A stretch of 64,000 bases of DNA from an uncultured Clostridia bacterium (GCA_947627045.1 CANQUM010000007.1:1-64000), one strand, 5' to 3'; positions 29,639-40,431 are shown, numbered from the stretch's first letter. Notes: generated from the letters alone by a model not told the origin. Made by a program: numbers and translations.

Positions 29639-30060
29639 ATGGAAAAAAGTGAGGCAGATTATATTGGAACGCTTCGAGAAGAGGCGGTAATATGGCGTGA
29701 ATATCTTAATAAAACCAAAGGGGGATAAATATATTTATGCGATACCATTTGAACAATTCATAGAGCCATTTGTGTGTGATATGGATTTGTTTAAGCAACG
29801 CTGCAGTGAGTTTTTGTCATTCATAGAAAACTTACGGAGCGACAGTGTGCAGGGATTGAATATATTAACCATATGGTTTATTATGTAATAAATTAAAATG
29901 GTTTTCAATAAAAGATTTGATTGAAGTTGTACCTGAAATGCCGTATTCTGCACAATATGTCATTTCGCATTATGTGAAAATTGGAAAAGATAACGAAAAA
30001 CTTTATGCCGGTATTGCTACGGAGAGTGGAGTTACATTTTCGGAAATGCGAGAGTTTTGA
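29639..30060 (+). pseudogene. Disrupted small gene
   Basis: MEKSEADYIGTLREEAVIWREYLNKTKGG*, then IPFEQFIEPFVCDMDLF... and SIKDLIEVVPEMPYSAQYVISHYVKIGKDNEKLYAGIATESGVTFSEMREF* in shifted frames. Confidence 0.5.
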
Positions 30061-30087
30061 TGACAAAAAGATAGAAAGGATAAAAAC

Positions 30088-30990
30088 ATGAAGATAGACC
30101 GACTTATTGGGATAATTACAACTTTGCAGCAGAAAAAGAATGTTACCGCTCCTTACCTTGCTGAGAAATTCGAGGTATCTCGTCGTACTATCAATCGTGA
30201 TATTGAGGACATTTGTAAGGCCGGCATCCCTATTGTTACCACTCAGGGTGTGGGCGGCGGTATTTCAATCATGGAAGGCTTCTCTCTTGATACTACCGTG
30301 TTTACTGAGCAGGAGCTCGCGGCCATCTTTACGGGTCTCAAATCGCTTGACAGCGTTTCCAATTCTGCCTTGGCAGAAAAGCTCGTTCAGAAAATCGGCG
30401 GCAGTTCCGCAATCAGATTGGCAGATAACATGGTTATTGACCTGTCTTCGTTTTATAAGGATGACCTTGCCGCTAAAATTGATGAAATTAAAAAGGCAAT
30501 GAAAGGATTAAAATGTGTTACATTTCGTTATTGCTACAACAAGGGCGAAGCAGATAAGCTGATCGAACCGTACCTGATTGTTTTCAAGTGGTCAGACTGG
30601 TATGTATTCGGTTTTTGCAGGGAACGACAGGATTTTAGGATGTACAAGCTCCGCCGTATGTGGAACTTACAAATATCACAAGAATCCTTTACTGTCAGGA
30701 ACATTCCGGAGGAGAAAAAACAGTTCGGTTCGCATATTACGGATGATTATGTGATCACCGCTGTTTATGAACCTTGTGTAAAATACAGATTGATTGAAGA
30801 ATATGGACATGCCTGTTTTACGGAACATAAAGATGGAAGATTGTACACGGAGTGGGGATTTACTACACAAAAAGGCGCTGTGGAGTGGTTTCTGAGTTTT
30901 GGAGATAAGGTGAGAGTTCTTGGTCCTCCGGAAATGGTTGAAGTAATGAAATCCACCCTGGACTCTATAAAAAATTTATATGAAACATGA
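30088..30990 (+). CDS. YafY-type HTH/WYL-domain transcriptional regulator
   Basis: N-terminal HTH (LAEKFEVSRRTINRDIEDIC) and C-terminal WYL-type region. Confidence 0.88.
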   Translation: MKIDRLIGIITTLQQKKNVTAPYLAEKFEVSRRTINRDIEDICKAGIPIVTTQGVGGGISIMEGFSLDTTVFTEQELAAIFTGLKSLDSVSNSALAEKLVQKIGGSSAIRLADNMVIDLSSFYKDDLAAKIDEIKKAMKGLKCVTFRYCYNKGEADKLIEPYLIVFKWSDWYVFGFCRERQDFRMYKLRRMWNLQISQESFTVRNIPEEKKQFGSHITDDYVITAVYEPCVKYRLIEEYGHACFTEHKDGRLYTEWGFTTQKGAVEWFLSFGDKVRVLGPPEMVEVMKSTLDSIKNLYET

Positions 30991-31047
30991 CATACTGTTG
31001 TCATGTTTGAAGTGATATAGTGAAAGAAAAAATTGGAGGTTATACAT

Positions 31048-31314
31048 ATGGTTGATTCAAGATGTGGTCTGCACTGTACCGAATGTGAATATAAGGAGAC
31101 TTGCGGTTGCGGGGGATGTATCGAAACAAACGGGCATCCTTTCCATGGGGAGTGTCCTGTTGCGATATGCTGCCAGAATAAAGTTATCATACATTGCGGC
31201 GAATGTGCTGATTTTCCCTGTGAGCTTCTGATGAAGTATTCTTGTGATTCTGAGCATGGTGATACACCTCATGGTGCACGAATCGAACAGTGTAAAAGGT
31301 GGGCAAATGTATGA
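31048..31314 (+). CDS. DUF3795-like Cys-rich protein
   Basis: CGLHCTECEYKETCGCGGC...CGECADFPCELL. Confidence 0.75.
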   Translation: MVDSRCGLHCTECEYKETCGCGGCIETNGHPFHGECPVAICCQNKVIIHCGECADFPCELLMKYSCDSEHGDTPHGARIEQCKRWANV

Positions 31315-32000
31315 TAAATAATTTTACGGATTTTTGCGATGAACTGATAAAATGCGGATTCTCTATGGGAGGAGGTAACCCAAAAGGTGTCTATGCTGTA
31401 ATTCCTTACGGATGGCAGGAACAGGACAGCATCTTATCTCCTATAAAGTGGCACACAGGAGACTTTGAAACAGATCCGTGGGAATGGCGGATGCGAGTTT
31501 TGGAAGAACGGGATGATATTGCTTATTCAAAGCTCTTTTTTCGTGCAAGCGGATATATCACAAAGGATTGGTATCCGTACTTTTATTCTGTTCGAAGAAA
31601 CGGCGAAACCTTTGATGAAGCCTATGTAAGCGGTACGATAAGCGAAATGGCAAAACGGATATACACCATTGTTTCTGCCGGAGAAATCCCTCTTCATGAA
31701 ATAAAGAAAAAAGGTGGATTTAGTCGAGAGGACAATGCAAAGTTTGAACGTGCGCTCGTTGAGCTTCAAATGCGTATGTTTATCACTATGTGTGGTACGG
31801 CTCAGAAAAAGAATAAATACGGCGAGGGTTATGGATGGAATAGTACTGTATTTACAACAGTAGAGAATTTTTGGTATACACGTTCATTTACCTTACCCCA
31901 CCTCGATCCCAACGAAAGCTATGCTTTGATTAAGAAGCAGATTCTAAAGCTGAACCCGCTAGCAAAGCAGAAAGTAATTGATAAGTTTATTCGTGGATAG
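31311..32000 (+). CDS. Conserved protein, possibly AlkZ-related
   Basis: Complete ORF overlapping the DUF3795 stop; family recall only. Confidence 0.5.
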   Translation: MINNFTDFCDELIKCGFSMGGGNPKGVYAVIPYGWQEQDSILSPIKWHTGDFETDPWEWRMRVLEERDDIAYSKLFFRASGYITKDWYPYFYSVRRNGETFDEAYVSGTISEMAKRIYTIVSAGEIPLHEIKKKGGFSREDNAKFERALVELQMRMFITMCGTAQKKNKYGEGYGWNSTVFTTVENFWYTRSFTLPHLDPNESYALIKKQILKLNPLAKQKVIDKFIRG

Positions 32001-32048
32001 TAATGGGCGTGAAACTTCATGTGCGGACGGCATATGTCGAGTGTGTAG

Positions 32049-32083
32049 TATTGATGTCAAGGGATAAATAATTTTTTTCAGAG
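32049..32083 (+). repeat. 35-bp direct repeat, right copy (displaced rlmD 3' end; putative attR core)
   Basis: Identical to 10771-10805; preceding bases 32022-32048 encode a diverged RlmD C-terminus (VRTAYVECVV|LMSRDK*). Confidence 0.9.
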
Positions 32084-32094
32084 GAGATAGACCT

Positions 32095-32541
32095 ATGAAT
32101 AGATTTATACGAGAAAATGTTTCGTTTGTTATTATCGTTGTAGATGGAAAAAAGAATAACGAGGGTTATATTGACTGCCGTAACGGACACGAGATTAATG
32201 ATACATATGTTTGTGAATACGGCTGTCCCGCTGATTTTTGCCAGAAGTGTATGATTAAAGCCTTTCCCATTATGGAAGCCGTTCGAGCGGGTGATGATTT
32301 AAGAAATCTCGGCGGAGAAACCGAGAACAAGATTCGTTTTTGCTGCCCCGATGGGGTGGTAATCTTTAGGTTGGAGGCAAAACGAAAACAGTTAATTCCC
32401 GGCAGTCCAATGCCCGCTTTACTCTTGTCCTCATACATTACAATGGCAAAAACAAGGGAAGAAAGTCTTCAAAATATGATAAGATTATATATTTTTGCTG
32501 GTGGCAAAATACAAATTATCGAGGAGCAGGGACACAAATGA
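32095..32541 (+). CDS. TIGR04076-like small Cys-rich protein
   Basis: C(P)ADFCQKCMIKAFP and FCCPDGVVIFRLE; family recall only. Confidence 0.55.
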   Translation: MNRFIRENVSFVIIVVDGKKNNEGYIDCRNGHEINDTYVCEYGCPADFCQKCMIKAFPIMEAVRAGDDLRNLGGETENKIRFCCPDGVVIFRLEAKRKQLIPGSPMPALLLSSYITMAKTREESLQNMIRLYIFAGGKIQIIEEQGHK

Positions 32542-33308
32542 ATCGAGATGAAATATTGAAAACAAACAAGCATTACTGGGATACATACGCGGACTTGTGG
32601 TTTGGGACTACGGCACTCCCCGATTACGGAGTACACTTTGTAACGGAGAATGAATTGCATCTGTTTGAAGATGTTTCAGGCAAGAGTATCCTTGAAATAT
32701 GTTGCGGCAACGGGCATTCCTTAAAGTATCTTGCGGACAGAAATGCCGGTGAATTATGGGGCGTAGATTTATCTCATAAACAGCTTGAAAATGCTGAGCG
32801 GTATTTGAGCTAAAACGGGTATCATGCGAAGCTCATCTGCTCTCCGATGGAAGCCGAGATGGACATCCCGAAAGACTATTTCGACTTTGTGTATTCGATT
32901 TACGGGATTGGTTGGACGACTGATCTTGATGGTACTTTCCAGAAAATAGCCTCATACCTGAAAAAAGACGGTATTTTCATTTTCAGCTGGCACCATACGC
33001 TTAATTACTGTATTGCCTGGTCTTGTGATGAACGGAAAGATGTCATTGAAAATGATACCCTTGTGATGAACAAGAGCTATTTTGACGAGTCATATTTCAG
33101 AATGCCGGTAGACGGTAGTGAGATCCTACTGTGCAATCGGAAAATATCCACCTATGTAAACGCTTTGGCGAAGGCGGGATTTGTTATCGAGCAAATGGTC
33201 GAGCAAACCGATGATGCGACATTGCAGACCGAAGGTGATATTAGTGCCAAAGCCAAAAAAGCGAAAATGCTTCCGATTTCGGTTTTGTTCAAGGCAAGAA
33301 AATTATAG
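32538..33308 (+). pseudogene. Class I SAM methyltransferase interrupted by one in-frame TAA
   Basis: ILEICCGNGHSLKYLA...AERYLS-TAA(32811)-NGYHAKLICSPMEAEMDIPKDYFDFVYSIYGIGW, same frame throughout. Confidence 0.85.
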
Positions 33309-33427
33309 AAAATCGGATGATCGTTGTGGTATATAAAGAAAATGGATTTTAGTAAACAGGTATTAGCATCAATTTTGGTGTATGAATACAAATATAAAAA
33401 AGAAAATTGAATTGCAGACATAATAAG

Positions 33428-33461
33428 AAAGGTGCACACCAAATTTTGATGTACACCCTTT
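33428..33461 (-). terminator. Intrinsic terminator downstream of recR operon
   Basis: AAAGGGTGTACATC...GGTGTGCACCTTT hairpin. Confidence 0.6.
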
Positions 33462-33478
33462 ATATTAACTAACATAAA

Positions 33479-34081
33479 TCAAATCTCACTTCGGTTTTCA
33501 AGTGCCTTAAATAATGTAACTTCATCAGCGTATTCCAAAATTCCTCCGATGGGAAGCCCAAACGCAAGTCTTGTAACTTTTATTCCGAGAGGCTTTAGCA
33601 GTTTAGATATATACATAGCAGTAGCTTCACCCTCAACGGTTGGGTTGGTTGCCATTATTACCTCGGAAATTTCTTCGTTGTTTATCCTGTCTAACAGCTC
33701 TCTGATTTTAATATCGTCAGGGCTGACATTGTTGATAGGGGAGATAAGACCGTGCAAAACGTGATAAACACCCTTATATTCTCTAGTTCGCTCAAAGGCT
33801 GTAATATCTTTGGGACTTTCAACAACGCATATAGTTGTTTTATCACGCTCTAAATCGTCGCATATCGGACAAATCTCCTTGTCAGTAAGGTTCTGACATA
33901 TTCTGCACATATGAACTGTGCTGTGAGCACGGATTATCGCTTCAGAAAATTCTTTAGCTTCTTCCTTGCTCATAGACATAACAAAGTATGCAAGCCTTTG
34001 TGCTGTTTTCATACCTATTCCCGGAAGCTTTGCAAACTGTTCTGCAAGCTCAATCAACGGAAGTGCATTAGCCTCTGCCAT
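33479..34081 (-). CDS. recR: Recombination protein RecR
   Basis: [15 protein letters not shown]4 zinc finger [16 protein letters not shown], Toprim region. Confidence 0.95.
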   Translation of the reverse strand: MAEANALPLIELAEQFAKLPGIGMKTAQRLAYFVMSMSKEEAKEFSEAIIRAHSTVHMCRICQNLTDKEICPICDDLERDKTTICVVESPKDITAFERTREYKGVYHVLHGLISPINNVSPDDIKIRELLDRINNEEISEVIMATNPTVEGEATAMYISKLLKPLGIKVTRLAFGLPIGGILEYADEVTLFKALENRSEI

Positions 34082-34428
34082 CAGAATAACCCAGGAAGGG
34101 AAACACCGCCCGTTATTTTGGACATTTCCTCTTCGCTTTCCTTTTCTATATTGTTGACCGCTTCGTTAAAGGCGCTCATAATGAGATCTTCAAGCATCTC
34201 TACATCATCAGGGTCAACGACCTCAGGCTTTATTTTAAGCGACTGTACAGTTCTGTTTCCCAGAACTTCTATTTCAACAGCTCCGCCGCCAACTGAAGCC
34301 TTGAATGTTTTTTCGTCAATCTCAGATTGTACTCTTTGAATGTCCTCCTGCATTTTTTGTGCTTGTTTTAGCATTTGGTTCATGTTTTGCGGTCCGCCGC
34401 CCATGCCGGCAGGTAATCTAGCTTTCAT
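34081..34428 (-). CDS. YbaB/EbfC nucleoid-associated protein
   Basis: [16 protein letters not shown]; located between dnaX and recR. Confidence 0.92.
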   Translation of the reverse strand: MKARLPAGMGGGPQNMNQMLKQAQKMQEDIQRVQSEIDEKTFKASVGGGAVEIEVLGNRTVQSLKIKPEVVDPDDVEMLEDLIMSAFNEAVNNIEKESEEEMSKITGGVSLPGLF

Positions 34429-34441
34429 AATATTCCTCCGA

Positions 34442-36094
34442 TTATTTAATTTCTAAATCTATATTTGCACTTTTTGCTTTGTCAATAATTTTATCTATGG
34501 GGCTTGAAGCCTTAGTTTCAAAATGACTTTCTGTGTCGGGATTTGCGTCTGAAGTTTCAGTTGTATCCATCGCTTTTACCGAAACTGTAAACTTTCTTCC
34601 AAAGAAATCAGTTATGATTCTGTTTACATCTGTCAGCTGAAGTTTAAACATCTTTAAATCAAAAGCGTCCTTGACAATAATCAAAATCATATTTTCATAT
34701 ATAAATGCCTTTGAATTCGACAAAAAACCAACAGCCGAAGGACATTCGCTTTTGAATTTTTCAACAACCTCGTCCCAGCATTCAAGAGGTGCAAAATCCT
34801 TTGTTGTAACTCTTTTCTTAGGAATATTCGCAGACTGCCCTTTTACAGAAGGCTGAATGTTGTCCTGTTCTGTTTTTTCTTGACTATCAGTTGCAGTATT
34901 ATTATTTACTGATGTATTTTGTTCTAAGTTATTTGTTGTTTTTTCAATCTTTTGCTCGGGGGTTATATAACCCGTATGAGCAGTTACAGATGTGTTTGTA
35001 TAACTGCTAACAATACTTTTGTTTGAGCATAGCTTGACCATACACATTTCAAGCTCTATACGCTTTGAAGTTGCTTTAGTCAGATTTTCATTGCAGTCGC
35101 TTAAAACCTCGATTTTTTCAAGAATATCGCCTATATCGGTTTTATTGGCGATAGTTTCCAGCTGTTTATATTCATCAGGCAGACACATTACCATATCGTT
35201 ATTTGGAACTGCCTTTATTAGCATTAGATTTCTCATCTGTTCTAAAAGCTCGCTGCACAGCCTTGTCATATCCTTTGCCATATCGTAAAGATATGCTATG
35301 GTTTCCATAACTTTTGTTATATCACCGGCAAAAATGCTGTCAATAATATTAAAAAGATAATCTCTGCCTGCAATTCCCGCAGCGTCTGAAACAGTTTTTA
35401 AATCAACATTATCAGAAAATGCAATGCACTGGTCGAGCAAAGATAAAGCGTCTCTCATTCCGCCGTCGGATATTTTTGCTATAAGAGCAGCTGCGTCATT
35501 ATCAAGTATGATATTTTCCTGAGTTGCTATAAACTCAAGGCGTGAAACAATATCTTCAATTCGTATTCTTCTAAAATCAAAGCGCTGACATCTAGAGATA
35601 ATAGTCGCTGGAACCTTGTGTACTTCGGTCGTTGCCAGAATGAATATGACGTGCGAAGGAGGCTCCTCCATAATTTTGAGCAGTGCGTTGAACGCATTTA
35701 TAGAGAGCATATGGACTTCGTCTATAATATACACCTTGTATCTGCACTGTTCAGGAAGATACTCTGCAGATTCCTTTAATGCTCTTATATCGTCGACACC
35801 CGTGTTTGAAGCGGCGTCGATTTCAATAATATCAATAAGTGATTCATTGTCGGCACATCTGCATATTTCACATTCAAGGCAGGGATTTCCGCCATTTGAA
35901 TGCTGACAGTTCACAGACTTTGCAAAAATTCTTGCACAGGTTGTTTTTCCTGTGCCCCGTGAACCTGTGAAAAGATATGCGTGTGCGATTTTATTGCTTT
36001 GGATCTGGTTTTTGAGGGTGGTGGTGATATGCGGCTGAGAAACAACGTCGTCAAAGGTCATGGGACGCCATTTCCTGTAAAGAGCATGATACAT
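34442..36094 (-). CDS. dnaX: DNA polymerase III subunit gamma/tau
   Basis: MYHALYRKWRPMTFDDVVSQ, GSRGTGKTTCARIFAKSVNC, zinc module, DEVHMLS. Confidence 0.95.
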   Translation of the reverse strand: MYHALYRKWRPMTFDDVVSQPHITTTLKNQIQSNKIAHAYLFTGSRGTGKTTCARIFAKSVNCQHSNGGNPCLECEICRCADNESLIDIIEIDAASNTGVDDIRALKESAEYLPEQCRYKVYIIDEVHMLSINAFNALLKIMEEPPSHVIFILATTEVHKVPATIISRCQRFDFRRIRIEDIVSRLEFIATQENIILDNDAAALIAKISDGGMRDALSLLDQCIAFSDNVDLKTVSDAAGIAGRDYLFNIIDSIFAGDITKVMETIAYLYDMAKDMTRLCSELLEQMRNLMLIKAVPNNDMVMCLPDEYKQLETIANKTDIGDILEKIEVLSDCNENLTKATSKRIELEMCMVKLCSNKSIVSSYTNTSVTAHTGYITPEQKIEKTTNNLEQNTSVNNNTATDSQEKTEQDNIQPSVKGQSANIPKKRVTTKDFAPLECWDEVVEKFKSECPSAVGFLSNSKAFIYENMILIIVKDAFDLKMFKLQLTDVNRIITDFFGRKFTVSVKAMDTTETSDANPDTESHFETKASSPIDKIIDKAKSANIDLEIK

Positions 36095-36122
36095 AAAGTA
36101 AACCTCCCTCATATTTTAAAAC

Positions 36123-36261
36123 AATCAATCCGACATATAGGCGAGCAGGCGAAACTGTGTCACATAAAACAAACTGCTTAATGCTGCTCGGTTCCCCGCC
36201 TGACATGGTTCACAGCGTTTCATTGCACAGGACCTGCACACCTATATCTCGGATCAATTGA
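36123..36261 (-). ncRNA. ffs: Signal recognition particle RNA
   Basis: Minus strand CCATGTCAGGCGGGGAACCGAGCAGCATTAAG core with GGAA tetraloop; closing helix AATTGATCCGAGATATAGG / CCTATATGTCGGATTGATT; upstream of dnaX as in many Firmicutes. Confidence 0.88.
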
Positions 36262-36488
36262 ACCTAAATCTTTTATAGTATATCACAGTTTATTTGATTT
36301 TTCAAGGGTATGTATAAATTTTACTACCAAATTTTATTCACCGTTTCAATATTGTTATCATCACTAATTACATCTTACGACAAAGAAATGCAGTATACGT
36401 CAGAATTCTTGATTATTCTAGGCAGATAATATATCCTGTACTTATGTGAACACAGAAAAAATTCACCGGAGTTTAGGAGGATAAGAAA

Positions 36489-38399
36489 ATGAAACTTAAA
36501 AAACTTTTATCATTTGCCGCATCGGCGGCAGTGGCGTTAACTGCACTGACAGGTGCAATGACAGTATCGGCTGATACTGTTGATTCAGGTACATGCGGAG
36601 ACTTAAGCTGGACGCTTGATTCAGACGGCGTTCTGACATTTTCGGGACAAGGTGATATGGATTCGCCTAAAGTTGATGATGGTAATGCTGAATCACAAGT
36701 TGGTGATTTCCCGAATATATACACATATAAGGAACACAAAGATGCTATAAAAGAAGTTAAAATTGAAGAGGGAGTAACATCAATAGGATTTTGTGCATTT
36801 TATCAAATGCCAAAGCTTGAAACGGTTACTTTGCCTTCAACCATTGCTGAATTTAAAGGCAGTACTGTTATGCTTCAAGCTGTAGAGAGCGGTCATCCAG
36901 GTGAAGAAGCGTATCACGTTATGTGTTATGCTTTTGCTGAATGTCCATTACTTAAAAACCTGACCCTAACTGAGGGTATCAAACATATTGGCGGCTATGC
37001 TTTCAGTGGATGTACATCTCTTGATAATGTAACAATTCCAAAATCACTTACAAAATGGGATGCTTATTCCTTCAGTGATTGTTCATCATTAAAGAATGTA
37101 ACGCTTACTGATGGATTAACTATTGTTGGAAGTTATGTGTTCTGTAACAGTGCATTACAAAGTATTTTTATTCCATCAAGTATTACAGATTGGATAATTT
37201 CCAGATCAAAATATCAAGTGTATAAAGGTAATACAAACTGTGCATTTGAAAACTGTAAAAAGTTATCATCTGTTACTTTTGAGGAAGGTATTAAAAGATT
37301 AGGACTTGTATCATTTCCTAACTGTTCGTCATTAAAGAAGATAGTTATACCTGCATCGGTAACTAATATTGATTATGCTTTTGAAAATTGCACCGGATTG
37401 CAGGAGGCATATATAGAGGAAGGTGCTCAGATATCGTCTGGTAATGTAAATTTTACGAATACCTTTGCATATTGCAGTAATCTTAAAAGAATAGAGATAC
37501 CTGCAGGTATTGATATTGCATATGGTAATCCGCAGTGGATTGCAGAGTGCAGTTTGTTAACAGATATTTATATTCACGGAAAAGATTATACTTTGCCTCT
37601 TCCTGACGGGGGAGGAACGCCAAAATTCCATTGTTATTTTGATACAAAAACATATGAAACTCTAACTAATCCTTACAAGAGCAATATTCCGGTGGAAAGA
37701 ATGGTTAATCTTGCAGATGATATATCAACATATAAAGAATTACTGCAAACAAGAGTTGACGACGCTAAATCATATGACGAGGCACAATATACACCTGAAA
37801 GCTACGGCGTATTAAAAGCATTAATTGAAAAAGCAGAAAAATACGGCGATGATTCAAATATAATGGCAATGGAAGATACAGCTTCAGATATAAAAGCAGC
37901 AATTAAAGGCTTAGAGAAAAAGTCTGACGAACCTATAACAGACCCAACATCAGATGATAAGTCAGACCCGACAGATAATTCAAACAATACATCTAACGAT
38001 ACACCAACACCGCCTAAAACAACTGAACCAACAACGGCAAAGACACCTGTAAACAGCAATAAAGAAATAAATAAGCCTGCAAATAAAGTGCCGAGTGCAA
38101 CTAAAGTAACTGCTAAAAAACCAGCTAAAGTAAAAGCAGTGAAAGCAAAAGCCAAGAAAAAGAAGCTAAATGTTTCTTGGAAAAAGGTAAACGGAGCAAC
38201 TGGCTATGAGGTAATGTATGCAACAAACAACAAGTTTACAAAGAACAAAAAGACAGTTAAAGTCAAGAAAAACAAAGTAACAATAAAGAGACTTAAATCA
38301 AAGAAGAAATACTTTGTAAAGGTAAGAGCATATAAAAAGGCAAACGGCACTACATATTATGGCAAGTGGAGTAAAGCTGTTAAGAAAAAAGTTAAATGA
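36489..38399 (+). CDS. Secreted BspA-like leucine-rich-repeat surface protein with C-terminal Fn3-like domain
   Basis: Signal peptide; repeats such as IPSSITDW / TLPSTIAEF with CTSLDNVTIP, FIVAR-like helix, Ser/Thr/Pro linker, LNVSWKKVNGATGYEVMYATN. Confidence 0.85.
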   Translation: MKLKKLLSFAASAAVALTALTGAMTVSADTVDSGTCGDLSWTLDSDGVLTFSGQGDMDSPKVDDGNAESQVGDFPNIYTYKEHKDAIKEVKIEEGVTSIGFCAFYQMPKLETVTLPSTIAEFKGSTVMLQAVESGHPGEEAYHVMCYAFAECPLLKNLTLTEGIKHIGGYAFSGCTSLDNVTIPKSLTKWDAYSFSDCSSLKNVTLTDGLTIVGSYVFCNSALQSIFIPSSITDWIISRSKYQVYKGNTNCAFENCKKLSSVTFEEGIKRLGLVSFPNCSSLKKIVIPASVTNIDYAFENCTGLQEAYIEEGAQISSGNVNFTNTFAYCSNLKRIEIPAGIDIAYGNPQWIAECSLLTDIYIHGKDYTLPLPDGGGTPKFHCYFDTKTYETLTNPYKSNIPVERMVNLADDISTYKELLQTRVDDAKSYDEAQYTPESYGVLKALIEKAEKYGDDSNIMAMEDTASDIKAAIKGLEKKSDEPITDPTSDDKSDPTDNSNNTSNDTPTPPKTTEPTTAKTPVNSNKEINKPANKVPSATKVTAKKPAKVKAVKAKAKKKKLNVSWKKVNGATGYEVMYATNNKFTKNKKTVKVKKNKVTIKRLKSKKKYFVKVRAYKKANGTTYYGKWSKAVKKKVK

Positions 38400-38405
38400 T
38401 AAAAG

Positions 38406-38440
38406 AAGCGTTCAGGTCAATTAATGACTTGAACGCTTTT
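38406..38440. terminator. Bidirectional terminator
   Basis: AAGCGTTCAGGTCA-ATTAA-TGACTTGAACGCTTTT. Confidence 0.8.
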
Positions 38441-38476
38441 GTAGTATTTTGTCTGTTTTTAGGGAAAACTCAGCAG

Positions 38477-39538
38477 TTAATTAGCTTTAATAATGCTCAC
38501 AATTATTGAATAAACCATTATGCCTATATATATAACGATTATGGGATTTAAAAATATTTCAATACGTTTCTTTGATTCAGAAAGTGATGATTTTTCTGAT
38601 TCCGTTTCTGCTTTCAGATTTAAAAGCTGTCTGCCTTTCAGCATTGTAATAGTTATACCAACGATGACAATTGCATAGATAAGAGCGTAGTATAATATAG
38701 TAATTAAAGTTGAATTAACACTCGAGTTGATATTTAAAAGGCATGGCAGTAAGTTATTGAGCGAGTGCATAATAATTGAAGGTACGATAGAATTCGCTTT
38801 TGTATCAACAGTCGCAAATAAAATTCCTATAGCAAAGGCTCCGATTGCCTGAGGAATGTTTTTGTGCATAAGTGCAAATAAAAGAGCAGATAAGATTATT
38901 GCATTCTTTTTACCGAAGGGAGACAAAGTCTTTAGAATGAGTCCTCTGAAAACTATTTCCTCAGAAATTGGAGCAACAACTACAAGGTATAATATAGTTG
39001 TTATTATAGCTAATGCACTTGCCTTATCAACAGAAAAGTCGGCAGTAGGGATATTAGTTCCGCCGGAGCTAAATAGTTTTGTTATGATCGACGTAATAGT
39101 CGTCATAATGGTATTGACTAAAAGCCCGATAGGGTACATTAACAGTCCCATATGAATATTCTTTTTGCTTACCTTAACAGTCGTTAAAGTTTTTATACCC
39201 ATTATGCGTGCAGTTATAAGTACTAGAGTTAAAGAAAGTACAATTACAAAGCAGGAAAATGACATTTTAAAGGCGCTTGAATTAATAATATCTGTCTTGC
39301 TTTGAAGAAATTTGTTTATAACAGCGGGGTCAAAGTTATGGCTTTTAGCAAAAATTGCATAGTAAAGATAGAGAAAAATCTGTCTTCCCAGCTGCAAAAA
39401 AACAAAATCATAAAGTATAAAAAGTACTCCCAGCTTTGTTACGTTTCTTCTTAAAGCATATTTTTCACTCTGCTGTGCAGACATCAGTTCAGTAGATGTA
39501 TATTCGTTCATATGTTCAACCATCTCTGCAAGGAACAT
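38477..39538 (-). CDS. CPBP family intramembrane metalloprotease
   Basis: SEEIVFRGLIL and ALMHKN motifs, multiple TM segments. Confidence 0.88.
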   Translation of the reverse strand: MFLAEMVEHMNEYTSTELMSAQQSEKYALRRNVTKLGVLFILYDFVFLQLGRQIFLYLYYAIFAKSHNFDPAVINKFLQSKTDIINSSAFKMSFSCFVIVLSLTLVLITARIMGIKTLTTVKVSKKNIHMGLLMYPIGLLVNTIMTTITSIITKLFSSGGTNIPTADFSVDKASALAIITTILYLVVVAPISEEIVFRGLILKTLSPFGKKNAIILSALLFALMHKNIPQAIGAFAIGILFATVDTKANSIVPSIIMHSLNNLLPCLLNINSSVNSTLITILYYALIYAIVIVGITITMLKGRQLLNLKAETESEKSSLSESKKRIEIFLNPIIVIYIGIMVYSIIVSIIKAN

Positions 39539-39567
39539 TCCTCCAATAAAAGTATTTTAGAAAATCT

Positions 39568-40431
39568 TTATCTTAAATTATCAATAGCCTCAAATATCCT
39601 TTTTGCAACATACGGATTATTCATAGTGTAGATGTGAATACCGTCAACGCCGTTAGTAATTAGATCTACTATCTGATCGATTGCATATGCTATACCTGCA
39701 TCGCGTATTGCTTCAGGATTATCACCAAATCGACTCATCATCTTAGCAAATTTAGGAGGTATGCTTGCTCCGCAAAGCGAAACCATACGCTCTATCTGAC
39801 CTTTGTTTACAATAGGCATAATTCCTGCTTCTATTGGCACATTTATGCCTGCAAGCCTTGCTTTTTCAACGAAGTCGTAAAAGCACTTGTTGTCAAAGAA
39901 AAGCTGAGAGATAAGATGTTCAGCGCCTATATCTACTTTTGCTTTTAGGTGCATAATATCTTCAAAAAGTGAGTTGCATTCAGGATGACACTCAGGATAA
40001 CATACTGATGAAATGGAAAAGTCCCAGTCTTTTTTGATGTATTCGATCAGTTCATACGCATAGCTGAATTCTTTTTTAGGTTCAACATCAGGAGTTTTGT
40101 CTCCCCTAAGGGCAAGAATATTTTCTATGCCCTTGTTTTTCAGACTTGCAAGTATATAGTCGATGTCAGTTTTTAAAGAGTTCACGCAGGTGAGGTGTGC
40201 AAGGGGAGTTATGTTGTATTTTTCCTGAATTATTGAGCATATGTCAACAGTCGAGGAATCAGCAATGTTTCCTCCAGCTCCATATGTACATGAAATAAAA
40301 TCGGGTTTCACCTCAGAGAGACCGTCAAGCGTTTTATATATAGTGTCAATTCCGCCCTGAGATTTCTTAGGCGGAAAAATCTCAAGTGAAAATACTGTTT
40401 TACCTTTTCCAAAAAGTGAGCTTATTTGCAT
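39568..40431 (-). CDS. metF: Methylenetetrahydrofolate reductase
   Basis: FSLEIFPPKK, ISCTYGAGG, HLISQLFFDN; start at MQISSLF. Confidence 0.88.
   Translation of the reverse strand: MQISSLFGKGKTVFSLEIFPPKKSQGGIDTIYKTLDGLSEVKPDFISCTYGAGGNIADSSTVDICSIIQEKYNITPLAHLTCVNSLKTDIDYILASLKNKGIENILALRGDKTPDVEPKKEFSYAYELIEYIKKDWDFSISSVCYPECHPECNSLFEDIMHLKAKVDIGAEHLISQLFFDNKCFYDFVEKARLAGINVPIEAGIMPIVNKGQIERMVSLCGASIPPKFAKMMSRFGDNPEAIRDAGIAYAIDQIVDLITNGVDGIHIYTMNNPYVAKRIFEAIDNLR

Larger units (their letters stand above)
10771..32083. mobile_element. Putative genomic island at the rlmD 3' end, no recombinase seen
   Basis: 35-bp direct repeats at both ends, accessory gene content and sharply different GC in the core; no integrase or conjugation genes found. 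Confidence 0.5.

Noticed and set aside
10771-32083. Active ICE or prophage
   Set aside because: No integrase, relaxase, T4SS, capsid or replication gene seen; only att-like repeats and accessory genes
32811-32813. Stop-codon recoding (selenocysteine or readthrough) in the methyltransferase
   Set aside because: Codon is TAA rather than TGA, and no SECIS-like stem was evident; nonsense mutation is simpler
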